The notes under the pieces: generated by a model
Databases searched by the model: none
Told to the model about the DNA's origin: nothing
What the model saw: only the letters and a program-made list of their open reading frames with translations
Shown here: piece after piece, positions 1 through 8,435 of the stretch
How positions within the stretch are numbered: position 1 is the stretch's first letter
How the letters are laid out: each line of letters starts with the position of its first letter
Made by a program: the position numbers and the translations under genes
From: Gammaproteobacteria bacterium
GTDB lineage: Bacteria; Pseudomonadota; Gammaproteobacteria; Xanthomonadales; SZUA-36
Assembly: GCA_030428105.1 (NCBI GenBank)
Contig: JAUIBE010000012.1
Span: 1-64,000 of the forward strand
Length of the DNA stretch: 64,000 nucleotides
Direction: 5' to 3'

Positions 1-41
1 GCCCGGGGATGCAGAAACGGGCAGGATGCCCAGGACTCGCC

Positions 42-1484
42 ATGGCTGACCAGTCACTACAACTCAGGCTTACCCAGAAGCTGGCGCTTTCGCCCCAGCT
101 ACAGCAAGCGATCAAGCTGTTGCAGCTCAACCGCATCGAGTTGCGTGAGTACGTCCAGGAAGTCCTCGACCAGAACCCGATCCTGGAGCGCGAAGGCGCC
201 GCCGAATCAGACCCCGAAAAGGCCGAATCCAGCGAGGGCGCTGACGCCGCCGATGGCGAAGACTTTTCCGAGTGGGAACAGGAACTCTCCGAGTACGATT
301 CCTGGCAGGAGACACCCTCCTACCAGGAACCGGCCATGGAGATGCAAATCCCCGACCCGGACGAGGATTCCCTGCGCGACCACCTGCTGTGGCAAATCAA
401 CCTCGGCCGCTTCAACGAGACCGACGCCGCCATTGCCACCGCCATCGTCTACGCCCTGGATGAAGACGGCTACCTGCCCGACACCATCGAGGACATTCGC
501 GCCAGCCTGGCGCCGGAGCTGCTGGTCAGCCCGGAAGAAGTCACCGCGGTGCTCCACCGCGTCCAGCGGATGGAGCCGGTGGGCGTGGCCAGCCGCGATG
601 CCGGCGAGTGCATCCAGGTGCAGCTTGCCGCCCTGCCCTCGGGCACACCGGGGCGCGAACTGGCGCTTCGAATTGCGCGCAACTTCCTCGACCTCGTCGC
701 CGACCACGACCTGGCCGAGCTGAAAAAACAGGCTGGCGCCGCCGAAGAGGCCCTGCGCGCTTCGCTCGACCTGATCCACTCCCTCGAACCGCGCCCGGGG
801 GCGCGTTTCGACAATCGCCAGGATGAATACCTGGTGCCCGACGTCTATGTCAGCGAGGTGGAGGGCGAATGGCGCATCAGCCTCAGCCCGGACAACGACC
901 CGGGGCTCAGGCTTAACCGCTACTACATCGACCTGTTGCGGCAATCGGGGGGCAAGGACGCCGAGTACCTGAAAGGCCGCCTGCAGGAGGCCCGCTGGCT
1001 GCTGGCCAGCCTGGAATTGCGCAACCGCACCCTGATCTCCGTGGCGCAGTGCATCGTCGACATGCAGCAGGATTTCCTCGAGCACGGCGAGATGGCCATG
1101 CGGCCGCTGATCCTCAAGGACGTGGCCGATGTGGTGAATGTGCACGAATCCACCGTGTCACGCGCCACCACGCGCAAGTACATGCTCACCCCGCGCGGTA
1201 TTTACGAGATGAAGTACTTCTTCTCCAGCCATGTGAGCACCGACGACGGCGGCGCTGTCAGCGCCACCGCCGTGAAGGCGCGCCTGCAAATGCTGTTGCA
1301 AAGTGAACCGCACAAGAAACCGTTAAGCGACCAGGACATTGCCGACCTGCTCGGCCAGGCGGGCATCCAGGTGGCGCGCCGCACCATCGCCAAGTACCGC
1401 GAATCACTGGGTATCGGCTCGTCAACCGAGCGCCGCCGCCAGTACCGTCGCCAGGCGGCAGCCCAGGCTGCCGGTATTCACTGA
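42..1484 (+). CDS. rpoN: RNA polymerase sigma-54 factor RpoN
   Basis: Sigma-54 directs RNA polymerase to -24/-12 promoters and needs AAA+ activators to open them. The N-terminus (QLRLTQKLALSPQLQQAIKLLQL) is the Gln/Leu-rich activator-interacting region I. It is followed by an acidic linker (about residues 50-110), the core-binding domain, a helix-turn-helix (around DVVNVHESTVSRATTRKY) and the C-terminal RpoN box ARRTIAKYRE that reads the -24 element. With the ATG at 42 the protein has 480 residues, normal for the family. An in-frame ATG at 9 would add 11 residues unlike the family start, and AGGA at 32-35 suits the start at 42. It heads the hpf/ptsN/PTS cluster, as in many proteobacteria. Its activator PilR and a matching pilin promoter lie about 35-40 kb downstream. 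Confidence 0.97.
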   Translation: MADQSLQLRLTQKLALSPQLQQAIKLLQLNRIELREYVQEVLDQNPILEREGAAESDPEKAESSEGADAADGEDFSEWEQELSEYDSWQETPSYQEPAMEMQIPDPDEDSLRDHLLWQINLGRFNETDAAIATAIVYALDEDGYLPDTIEDIRASLAPELLVSPEEVTAVLHRVQRMEPVGVASRDAGECIQVQLAALPSGTPGRELALRIARNFLDLVADHDLAELKKQAGAAEEALRASLDLIHSLEPRPGARFDNRQDEYLVPDVYVSEVEGEWRISLSPDNDPGLRLNRYYIDLLRQSGGKDAEYLKGRLQEARWLLASLELRNRTLISVAQCIVDMQQDFLEHGEMAMRPLILKDVADVVNVHESTVSRATTRKYMLTPRGIYEMKYFFSSHVSTDDGGAVSATAVKARLQMLLQSEPHKKPLSDQDIADLLGQAGIQVARRTIAKYRESLGIGSSTERRRQYRRQAAAQAAGIH

Positions 1485-1515
1485 GGCAACCGCACTGCAG
1501 CCTGTTGAATTCGCT

Positions 1516-1543
1516 TTGACAGCCCTTATCAGAAGTATAAGAT
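1516..1543 (+). promoter_or_regulatory. Putative sigma-70 promoter of hpf
   Basis: TTGACA at 1516-1521 (a perfect -35) is followed after 16 bases by TAAGAT at 1538-1543. It lies in the 116-base gap between rpoN and hpf, so hpf and the genes after it can be transcribed independently of rpoN. Seen by motif only; the start site is inferred. Confidence 0.6.
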
Positions 1544-1600
1544 TACCGGTAACGGTGCCCTGCCTGTCCGGATGACAGGTAACCGAGAAAGGAGAATTCG

Positions 1601-1927
1601 ATGCAGATCAACGTCACGGGACATCATGTCGACGTCACCCCTCCCCTTCGCGAATATGTCACCGAGAAGTTGCAACGTATTTCCAGGCATTTCGACCACG
1701 TGATCTCCGCCAACGTGGTGCTCACGGTGGAGCGGCATAACCACGAGGCCGAAGTGACCGTTCATGCCCCGGGCAAGTCTTTGTTCGCCAATCACGCGGC
1801 CGACGACATGTACGCCGCCATTGACGGCCTGGTCGACAAGATCGACCGCCGGGTGCGACGCTACAAGGAAAAGCTGACCAACCACAAAGGAGCCACCCAC
1901 GCCGAGCGGGTCGCTTCTTTGGGCTAG
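1601..1927 (+). CDS. hpf: Ribosome hibernation promoting factor (short HPF/YfiA family)
   Basis: A 108-residue protein starting MQINVTGHHVDVTPPLREYV, the beta-alpha-beta-beta-beta-alpha fold of HPF/RaiA. Family members bind the 30S decoding channel in stationary phase and promote 100S dimers. It is the short type: no C-terminal dimerisation domain, only a charged tail after the RRVRRYKEKL helix. A strong Shine-Dalgarno (AAGGAG) lies about 7 bases before the ATG. Position between rpoN and ptsN is the conserved gammaproteobacterial arrangement. Confidence 0.95.
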   Translation: MQINVTGHHVDVTPPLREYVTEKLQRISRHFDHVISANVVLTVERHNHEAEVTVHAPGKSLFANHAADDMYAAIDGLVDKIDRRVRRYKEKLTNHKGATHAERVASLG

Positions 1928-2004
1928 GCACTTCTCTGCCGACCTGGTTTACGGGTACAATCCGCAGCCTTTATTGACCCGCCAAGTCTCGCCAACACCC
2001 AATC

Positions 2005-2460
2005 ATGCTCATCAGTGACCTGCTGAGTCCGGAAAGGATTCGATTCGACGTCCACAGCAGCAGCAAAAAGCGCCTGCTGGAACTCATTAGCAAGGAGTTG
2101 GCGCGCAATTCCGAGTCGCTCAGTGCGCGCGAGATCTTCGAGAGCCTGTGCGCCCGCGAGCGCCTTGGCAGCACCGGCCTGGGCAATGGCGTTGCCATCC
2201 CCCATGGCCGGGTCAAGGGCAGCGACACCGTGCAGGCCTCTTTTATTCGCCTGAAAAAGCCGCTGGCCTTCGACGCCATCGACGGCGAACCCGTCGACCT
2301 GCTGTTCGCCCTGGCGGTGCCGGAACAGTGCAACGAGGATCACCTCAAGCTGCTGGCCCAGGTTGCGCAGATCTTCAGCGACCCCGACCTGCTTGAGAGC
2401 CTGCGCCAGGCAGACGACTCCGGGCGCCTGCTGCAGTTGCTTTCCAGCACACAACACTGA
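2005..2460 (+). CDS. ptsN: PTS nitrogen-regulatory protein EIIA-Ntr
   Basis: A 151-residue EIIA of the fructose/mannitol fold. The phosphoacceptor is His67 in the motif GNGVAIPHGRV, and the C-terminal LLAQVAQIF helix is typical. EIIA-Ntr receives phosphate from the HPr-type carrier and acts as a regulator (potassium uptake, stress and nitrogen responses in studied species), not in sugar transport. Here the presumed donors are the HPr and Enzyme I encoded 2-5 kb downstream in the same orientation. hprK begins 6 bases after its stop, which suggests one transcript. Confidence 0.95.
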   Translation: MLISDLLSPERIRFDVHSSSKKRLLELISKELARNSESLSAREIFESLCARERLGSTGLGNGVAIPHGRVKGSDTVQASFIRLKKPLAFDAIDGEPVDLLFALAVPEQCNEDHLKLLAQVAQIFSDPDLLESLRQADDSGRLLQLLSSTQH

Positions 2461-2466
2461 AATACT

Positions 2467-3432
2467 TTGAGCGTGGTCCGCTCGCTCACAGCCAGTACGC
2501 TTTACGATGAACTGCAGGAACGCCTGGACCTGCAGTGGATTGTCGGGTCCGGCAAGGGCAAGAACCGCTCGGTTTCCGACCATGACCTCACCGCCCGCCC
2601 CTCGCTGGCCGGTTACCTCAACCTGATCCACCCCAACAAGGTGCAAGTGCTGGGCGAGGAAGAACTCAACCACCTCAACAGCCTGGACGCCACCCAGCGG
2701 GTGGAAACCCTCACCGCCACGCTGGAAAACGACCTGCTGGCGGTGGTCATTGGCGACGACCTGGAAGCGCCGGAAGACCTGGTGAAGCTGTCATCGGCCG
2801 CCGACGTGCCCGTGCTGGTGTCCGACCTGCCCTCGTGGGAACTGGTCAACCTGCTGCAGTACTACATTTCCAAGAGCCTGGCGCGTAGCACCTCGCTGCA
2901 CGGCGTGTTCATGGAGGTGTTCACCATCGGCGTGCTGATTACCGGCGATTCCGGCTGCGGCAAGAGCGAACTGGCGCTGGAACTGCTCAACCGCGGCCAC
3001 CGCCTGATTGCCGACGACGCGCCCGAATTCACCCAGATCACCCCGGAAATCATCGATGGCACCTGCCCCGAGGCACTGCAGGACTGCCTGGAAGTGCGCG
3101 GCCTGGGCGTGCTCAACGTGCGCCGCATGTTTGGCGACGCCGCGATCAAGCTCAACAAGTACCTGCGCCTGATCATCAACCTGGAAGTCCCCAAGGCCGG
3201 CCGGGTGGAGATGAGCGACCGCCTGCACGGCAATACCAGCGAGGTGCCGGTGCTGGACCTGAGCATCCCCAGCATCACCCTGCCGGTGCTCGCAGGGCGC
3301 AACCTCGCCATCATCGTCGAGGCGGCAGTGCGCGACTTCATGCTCAAGATGAAGGGCTACGACGCCGCCCACGCTTTCGTCGAAAGGCATTCGCGTATCC
3401 TTCACCGAACCAGCGGGAAGTGGGAAAGTTGA
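2467..3432 (+). CDS. hprK: HPr kinase/phosphorylase
   Basis: Bifunctional enzyme that phosphorylates and dephosphorylates Ser46 of HPr. The N-terminal domain (about 1-130) is of the DRTGG/MurF-like type. The catalytic domain carries the P-loop GDSGCGKSEL near residue 160 and the HprK/P signature region LEVRGLGVLNVRRMFGDAAI. The start is TTG at 2467 (or GTG at 2473); no ATG fits. The stop overlaps the rapZ start by 13 bases, indicating translational coupling. The substrate HPr encoded at 4693 does have Ser at position 46, so the regulatory loop is complete in this cluster. E. coli lacks this gene; it occurs in Xanthomonas, Neisseria and other proteobacteria. Confidence 0.94.
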   Translation: MSVVRSLTASTLYDELQERLDLQWIVGSGKGKNRSVSDHDLTARPSLAGYLNLIHPNKVQVLGEEELNHLNSLDATQRVETLTATLENDLLAVVIGDDLEAPEDLVKLSSAADVPVLVSDLPSWELVNLLQYYISKSLARSTSLHGVFMEVFTIGVLITGDSGCGKSELALELLNRGHRLIADDAPEFTQITPEIIDGTCPEALQDCLEVRGLGVLNVRRMFGDAAIKLNKYLRLIINLEVPKAGRVEMSDRLHGNTSEVPVLDLSIPSITLPVLAGRNLAIIVEAAVRDFMLKMKGYDAAHAFVERHSRILHRTSGKWES

Positions 3433-4310
3433 GCGGCGGAAAGCTGGGCGGTAACCAGCACCTGGTCCTGGTCAGCGGTCTGTCCGGCAGCGGCAAATCG
3501 ACCGCGCTGGGCGCCCTGGAAGATCTTGGCTATTACTGCGCCGACAACCTGCCAGCCTCGCTGCTGGCCGACTTCGTACATCACATCCGCTCTGATCCCG
3601 ACTGGTACCAGCGGGTGGCGCTGGGCATCGACGCCCGGGCGCGTGGAACGGCCATCACCGCCATCCCCGACTGGCTGCAGCAACTTGCCAGCGAAGGGCT
3701 CAACTGCGAGTTGCTGTTCCTGACCGCAGAGCCCGGCGTGCTGCTCCAGCGATTCAGCGAAACCCGGCGCCGTCACCCCCTGACCACCGACGAAAACGCG
3801 CTTCCGGCGGCCATCCGCAAGGAGCAGGCATTGCTGGAACCGCTCAAAGAGCGCGCCGACTGGGTCATGGACACCACAACCACCAATATTCACCAGCTTC
3901 GCCAGCAAGTCTGGAAATGGGCCGGTGAGCGCGGCGATGCCATGACCCTGGTGCTGGAATCCTTCGCCTTCAAGCGCGGCGTGCCCCAGGACGTTGATTT
4001 CGTATTCGATGCGCGCTGCCTGCCGAACCCGCACTGGGTGGAAGCATTACGACCAAAGACTGGCCGCGACAAGGAAGTGAGCGACTGGCTGAACAAAGAT
4101 CCCTCGGCAGACGCCCTGTTTACCGAGATCCGCGATTTCCTGCTGCGTTGGCTACCGCGTTTTGAAGACGCCCAGCGCAGCTACGTGACCGTCGGCATCG
4201 GCTGCACCGGCGGTCGGCACCGGTCCGTGCACCTGGTTGAACGCCTGCACGCCGCGCTGGCCGAGACCTACCCGCTGGTGCTGGTCCAGCACAGGGACCT
4301 GCCGGCATGA
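3420..4310 (+). CDS. rapZ: RNase adapter / nucleotide-binding protein RapZ
   Basis: A 296-residue RapZ (YvcJ) family protein. The Walker A motif GLSGSGKST is at residues 20-28, the N-terminal kinase-like domain follows, and the C-terminal domain carries GCTGGRHRSV, the family signature for RNA and metabolite binding. In E. coli RapZ presents the small RNA GlmZ to RNase E to tune GlmS; whether that circuit exists here cannot be seen. The start is GTG at 3420 inside the end of hprK; TTG at 3429 is an alternative. Its stop overlaps the next ATG (ATGA), so it is coupled to the EIIA gene. Confidence 0.94.
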   Translation: MGKLSGGKLGGNQHLVLVSGLSGSGKSTALGALEDLGYYCADNLPASLLADFVHHIRSDPDWYQRVALGIDARARGTAITAIPDWLQQLASEGLNCELLFLTAEPGVLLQRFSETRRRHPLTTDENALPAAIRKEQALLEPLKERADWVMDTTTTNIHQLRQQVWKWAGERGDAMTLVLESFAFKRGVPQDVDFVFDARCLPNPHWVEALRPKTGRDKEVSDWLNKDPSADALFTEIRDFLLRWLPRFEDAQRSYVTVGIGCTGGRHRSVHLVERLHAALAETYPLVLVQHRDLPA

Positions 4311-4693
4311 GCGTCGGCCTGGTGATCGTCACCCACGGCGAAATCGCCCAGTCTCTGGTGCGCGCCGCGGAGTTCATTCTCGACCGCTCACTGAGCCGCA
4401 TCCGCTGCGTTGCGGTCACCCAATCGGGTGCGCAAATGCCCAGTGAAAACCTGATGCGCGAGGTGATCGACAGCGCCGACGAGGGCGATGGCGTGCTGGT
4501 GCTCACCGACCTGGCCTGCGCCAGCCCCTGCAACATCGTCGAGCGTCAACTGGCCAACTGCAACGCACGCATCGTCAGCGGCGTTAACCTGCCCATGCTG
4601 CTGCGCACCTGGAACTATCGCAACGAATCACTTGACCAATTGACAGAGCGCGCTGTGCAGGGCGGCCTGAAGGGAATTGGAGTGCGCATCTGA
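4307..4693 (+). CDS. PTS EIIA component, mannose family (regulatory)
   Basis: A 128-residue EIIA-Man fold protein. His10 in VIVTHGE is the expected phosphorylation site, and LVLTDLACASPCNI matches the loop around the second conserved strand. No EIIB, EIIC or EIID gene is present in the window, so a regulatory rather than transport role is inferred, as proposed for the incomplete PTS of Xanthomonas, Neisseria and other proteobacteria. It overlaps rapZ by 4 bases and ptsH by 1 base. Confidence 0.9.
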   Translation: MSVGLVIVTHGEIAQSLVRAAEFILDRSLSRIRCVAVTQSGAQMPSENLMREVIDSADEGDGVLVLTDLACASPCNIVERQLANCNARIVSGVNLPMLLRTWNYRNESLDQLTERAVQGGLKGIGVRI

Positions 4694-4962
4694 TGCAGCA
4701 AAGACCGGTCACCATCGTCAACAAGCTTGGCCTCCATGCCCGCGCCGCAACCCGGCTGGTCAACGTGGCCTCCGCCTTCGCTGCCGAGGTGTGGCTGAAT
4801 TTCGAAGACCGGCGCGTCAACGGCAAGTCCATCATGGGCGTGCTGACCCTGGCTGCGACCCGGGGCTCCGAGATTATCCTCGAAGCCAGCGGACCGGATG
4901 CCGATGCGGCCCTCGACGCGGTGGAAGCGTTGATCCAGGACCGCTTTGGCGAAGACGAGTAG
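4693..4962 (+). CDS. ptsH: Phosphocarrier protein HPr
   Basis: An 89-residue HPr. His15 in KLGLHARAA is the PEP-dependent phosphorylation site. Ser46 in RVNGKSIMG is the site used by HPr kinase, whose gene is in the same operon. The presence of both sites supports carrier and regulatory functions. The ATG shares one base with the preceding stop (TGATG), and ptsI follows after 9 bases. Confidence 0.96.
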   Translation: MQQRPVTIVNKLGLHARAATRLVNVASAFAAEVWLNFEDRRVNGKSIMGVLTLAATRGSEIILEASGPDADAALDAVEALIQDRFGEDE

Positions 4963-4971
4963 GCGGGCTGG

Positions 4972-6726
4972 ATGACGCTGGCGCTGACAGGGCACGGAAT
5001 CGCCGATGGCATCGCCATCGGTCGCGCCCACGTCGCCGAACGCAGCGAGGCGGAGATTGGCGAATACCGCATCGACGAGCAGGAAGTCGGCAAGGAGATT
5101 GAGCGCTTTCGCGAAGCGATTGCCGAGGCCAGCGACCAGCTCGAATCGCTGGGCGGGCAACTGGGGCCTGAATCGGGCACCACCGCCAGCGAGATCATCT
5201 CCACCCACGTGATGATGTTGCACGACGCGGCCTTTAACCAGGCCATCGAGGCGCGCATCGGCGAAGAACTGTGCAATGCCGAGTGGGCGCTGCAGGTGCA
5301 GCTTGAGCACATCCTTTCCGAGTTCCGCCATATCGAGGATTCCTACATCCGCTCGCGCGGCGAGGACGTGGCGCAGGTGGTGCGGCTGGTGCAGCACAAG
5401 CTCAGCGAAAAAACCTCGCCGGTGGAACTGGATGACATTCCTGACCGCCTGGCCGACACCCTGGTGGTGGCGTCGGATTTAACACCCGGAGAACTCGCAA
5501 CGCTGCACCAGCGCGGCGTGGCCGGCATCATCACCGAGCACGGCAGCGCCTACAGCCACACCGCCATCATGGCCGGCAGCCTGAATATCCCGGCAGTGCT
5601 GGGTGTGCGCCTGGCCCGCGAACTGCTTCAGGAAGGCGAAACCCTGGTGATGGACGGCCGCCTGGGGCTGGTCTACGCCAACCCCAACAAATCGCTGCTG
5701 GCGCACTACAACGATGCCCAGCGCCGCTCTGCGCGCCATCGCAAGGCGCTGGAATCCATCCGTGAACTGCCTGCGGCCACGCTCGACGGCCAGAAAGTCT
5801 CTTTGCAGGCGAACGCCGAGCGCAGTGACGAACTGCGCGCCGCGGTGGAAAACGGCGCCGAGAGCGTCGGCCTGTACCGTACCGAGTTCCTGTTCCTCGG
5901 CTCGGATGTACCGGACGAGGAAGAGCAGTTCGCCGCCTACTCAGAGGCGCTGGAAATCCTCGACGGGCGCACGCTGACCATCCGCACCCTCGACCTGGGC
6001 GCGGACAAGTCGCTGGAATCCCAGTCGCCGGTAAACACGCCGAAAGTCGCCAATCCTGCACTGGGTTTGCGCGCCGTGCGCCTGTGCCTGCGCGACACCG
6101 AAATGTTCAAAACGCAGTTGCGCGCCGTTTTGCGCACCAGTGCATTGGGACCGGTCCGCTGCCTGATTCCGATGCTCACCAGCGTGCACGAAATTCGCAT
6201 GGTGCGCGCCCTGCTCGATGAGGCCCGCCAGGAATTGCAGCAACGCGGCATGAACTACGACCCCAACATGCCGGTGGGCGGCATGATTGAGGTTCCCGCC
6301 GCCGCCCTGGCCGCTGCCGACCTCGCCCGCCACCTGGACTTCATGTCGGTAGGCACCAACGATCTGCTGCAATACGCCCTGGCAGCCGACCGCGTGGATG
6401 AGCAGGTGGCGCATCTGTACGACCCCCAGCACCCCGGCGTGATCCAGTTGCTCCAGTTCGTGGTCAACGCTGCCACCCTTCGCCAGATACCGCTGGCGGT
6501 TTGCGGCGAACTGGCCGGTGACCGCCGCTATGTCCGGCTGTTGCTGGCGCTGGGAATACGCGAATTCAGCATGCACGCCAACCGCCTGCTCGAAATCAAG
6601 CAGATGGTGAACCAGACCCACGCCGACCGCGCCCGCACGGTGCTGGACCAATGGCGCGACGGCCACGCCGAAGCCTACGACCTTGACCTGCTGAAGCTGA
6701 TCGAGGATTCGCAACAGGCCCCGTAA
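4972..6726 (+). CDS. ptsI: PEP-protein phosphotransferase, Enzyme I
   Basis: A 584-residue Enzyme I that transfers phosphate from PEP to HPr. The N-terminal HPr-binding/phosphohistidine region contains the active-site His in EHGSAYSHTAIMAG. The C-terminal PEP-binding TIM barrel shows the signatures DFMSVGTNDLLQYALAADR and AVCGELAGD with its catalytic Cys. There is no N-terminal GAF domain, so this is PtsI and not the nitrogen-PTS paralogue PtsP. It probably feeds EIIA-Ntr and the EIIA-Man-like protein encoded upstream. Confidence 0.95.
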   Translation: MTLALTGHGIADGIAIGRAHVAERSEAEIGEYRIDEQEVGKEIERFREAIAEASDQLESLGGQLGPESGTTASEIISTHVMMLHDAAFNQAIEARIGEELCNAEWALQVQLEHILSEFRHIEDSYIRSRGEDVAQVVRLVQHKLSEKTSPVELDDIPDRLADTLVVASDLTPGELATLHQRGVAGIITEHGSAYSHTAIMAGSLNIPAVLGVRLARELLQEGETLVMDGRLGLVYANPNKSLLAHYNDAQRRSARHRKALESIRELPAATLDGQKVSLQANAERSDELRAAVENGAESVGLYRTEFLFLGSDVPDEEEQFAAYSEALEILDGRTLTIRTLDLGADKSLESQSPVNTPKVANPALGLRAVRLCLRDTEMFKTQLRAVLRTSALGPVRCLIPMLTSVHEIRMVRALLDEARQELQQRGMNYDPNMPVGGMIEVPAAALAAADLARHLDFMSVGTNDLLQYALAADRVDEQVAHLYDPQHPGVIQLLQFVVNAATLRQIPLAVCGELAGDRRYVRLLLALGIREFSMHANRLLEIKQMVNQTHADRARTVLDQWRDGHAEAYDLDLLKLIEDSQQAP

Positions 6727-6766
6727 CTCGTAGCCCACCCCCCTGCGGCGCCACCCTGCGGGCGCG

Positions 6767-6772
6767 TATAAT
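6767..6772 (+). promoter_or_regulatory. Putative -10 element (TATAAT) upstream of mgtE
   Basis: A perfect TATAAT in the ptsI-mgtE gap, 67 bases before the mgtE ATG. No convincing -35 is seen at 16-18 bases upstream, so mgtE may have its own weak or activator-dependent promoter. The 66-base leader is too short for a known Mg2+ riboswitch. Confidence 0.4.
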
Positions 6773-6838
6773 ACAGCCATTCCAGTGCGGCACCGTTCGG
6801 GGCGCCGTTCCAACCACATCCAAGAGCGGGGCAAGCCA

Positions 6839-8209
6839 ATGGCTGAACAACAGCAGCACGAAGACAAAACAGCCCTTCACCTGGAGCGCCTCTCCGAAGC
6901 GCTGGATTCGGGCGTTCAACAACAGGTCAAGAGCCTGGTTGAAAACCTTTCCGGCTCGGAAATTGGCGACCTGCTGGAATCGCTGCCGCCCACCAAGCGA
7001 CTCGCTGTCTGGGAACTGACCGACCCAACCCTGGATGGCGACATCCTGGTGGAGGTCGGCGACGAGGTGCGCGCCGGCCTGATTCGCGGCATGACCCAGG
7101 AGCAGCTGGTCAACGCCGTGGGCGATCTCGACCTCGATGACCTGGCCGACATCCTCAACGACCTGCCGGACACGGTCATCAGCGAGGTCCTGCGCTCGAT
7201 GGACCGGCTCGATCGCGAGCGCCTGGAAACGGTGCTGTCGTACCCGGAAGACTCGGCCGGCGGCCTGATGAATCCCAATGTCATGACCATCCGGCGCGAT
7301 GTGTCACTCGACGTGGTGCTGCGCTACCTGCGCTCGCGCCGCGATTTGCGCGACGACATGCTCGGCCAGCTTTACGTGGTCGACCGCGCCGGACGCTTCA
7401 AGGGCGTGCTCAAGATGCGCGACCTGCTCACCAACGACCCCGCCACCAAGGTGGTGGAGTTGATGGACACCGAGATCGTGCCGATCGACGTCAACACCAA
7501 CCAGCGCCAGGTAGCCATCGAATTCGAGCACCACGACCTGGTTTCCGCCCCTGTAGTCAACGAGGATGGCCTGCTGGTGGGCTGTATCACGGTTGACGAC
7601 GTGGTCGACGTGATACGCGAGGAAGCCGAGCACTCCATCCTCACCGTGGCCGGCCTGGACGAAGACGAGGACATGTTCGCCCCGGTCATCCACTCTGCCC
7701 GGCGGCGCTGGATCTGGCTGGGCGTAAACCTGATTACCGCGCTGATGGCCGCCGCCGTGCTGTACGCCTTCGAGCCGACCCTCGACCAGATCGTCGCCAC
7801 CGCGGTGCTGTTCCCGGTGGTCATGAGCATGGGCGGCATCGCCGGCACCCAGACGCTCACCCTGATGATCCGCGGCATGGCCACCGGCCAGGTCGGCTCG
7901 GGTAACGCCTCGTGGATGATGCGCAAGGAGTTGCTGGTGGGCCTGCTCAACGGCGTGTTTTTCAGCATCATCCTGGCCGTGGTGGCGTTCTACTGGTACT
8001 CCGACATCGGCCTGGGCATGGTGATGGCGGCTGCCGTACTGATCAACCTGATAGCCGGCGCCTTTGCCGGCGCCGTCATCCCGGTGATCCTCAAGCGCAT
8101 GAAAATCGACCCGGCCCTGGCCGGTGGCGTGGTGCTGACCACGGTCACCGACGTGGTGGGCATCATGGCATTCATCGGCCTGGCCTCCTACGTCCTGCTC
8201 GCCGGCTAA
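6839..8209 (+). CDS. mgtE: Magnesium transporter MgtE
   Basis: Cytoplasmic N-domain (about residues 1-125, MgtE_N repeats with GDLLESLPPTKRLAVWEL), then two CBS domains (about 125-260; LMNPNVMTI, VDDVVDVI), then five transmembrane segments (about 280-456). The last segment holds TTVTDVVGIMAFIGL, whose Asp lines the pore in characterised MgtE channels. The gated family imports Mg2+ and closes when the cytoplasmic domains bind Mg2+. ATG at 6839 gives 456 residues; an upstream GTG at 6785 would add 18 residues without family support. It sits at the end of the PTS cluster, an association conserved in Xanthomonas-type genomes. Confidence 0.94.
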   Translation: MAEQQQHEDKTALHLERLSEALDSGVQQQVKSLVENLSGSEIGDLLESLPPTKRLAVWELTDPTLDGDILVEVGDEVRAGLIRGMTQEQLVNAVGDLDLDDLADILNDLPDTVISEVLRSMDRLDRERLETVLSYPEDSAGGLMNPNVMTIRRDVSLDVVLRYLRSRRDLRDDMLGQLYVVDRAGRFKGVLKMRDLLTNDPATKVVELMDTEIVPIDVNTNQRQVAIEFEHHDLVSAPVVNEDGLLVGCITVDDVVDVIREEAEHSILTVAGLDEDEDMFAPVIHSARRRWIWLGVNLITALMAAAVLYAFEPTLDQIVATAVLFPVVMSMGGIAGTQTLTLMIRGMATGQVGSGNASWMMRKELLVGLLNGVFFSIILAVVAFYWYSDIGLGMVMAAAVLINLIAGAFAGAVIPVILKRMKIDPALAGGVVLTTVTDVVGIMAFIGLASYVLLAG

Positions 8210-8229
8210 CCTACCCGTCACCTCCTACC

Positions 8230-8285
8230 GTCATCCCGGAAACGCGAGTAGCTTTATCCGGGACCCACCCGCTGAACAGAAGCGC
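8230..8285 (+). repeat. GTCATCCCGGAA intergenic repeat, copy A
   Basis: Begins GTCATCCCGGAAACGCGAG, then TATCCGGGACCCACCCG and GAACAGAAGCG. It shares these blocks with copies at 8703-8768 (inverted), 38605-38707 and 51305-51412. It is a dispersed, probably non-autonomous intergenic repeat. The CCCGG...CCGGG arms can form a hairpin. Confidence 0.75.
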
Positions 8286-8314
8286 TACATGGGCGGCAAA
8301 GGTGTGGCCGCGGA

Positions 8315-8405
8315 ATGGGGTGCTCCCCCCGCGACACGCATAAACCCGTCCATGGGGCTCTTAAATTACGTCCTGTAATTTAAGGTCGCGAGGGGAGCAC
8401 CCCAT
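8315..8405. repeat. 91-base inverted repeat with inner AT-rich stem-loop
   Basis: The arms at 8315-8335 and 8385-8405 are complementary over 21 bases with one mismatch (ATGGGGTGCTCCCC is common to both). Inside, CTTAAATTAC (8360-8369) and GTAATTTAAG (8375-8384) form a perfect 10-bp stem with a 5-base loop. It could serve as a bidirectional terminator for mgtE and tsaB, but its size and the companion structures suggest part of a larger element. Confidence 0.8.
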
Positions 8406-8435
8406 CCCACGGCTACGGAGCGCACGCGCCACCCG

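Noticed and set aside
6773-6838. Mg2+ riboswitch in the mgtE leader
   Set aside because: The leader from the predicted start is under 70 bases and lacks the required helices.
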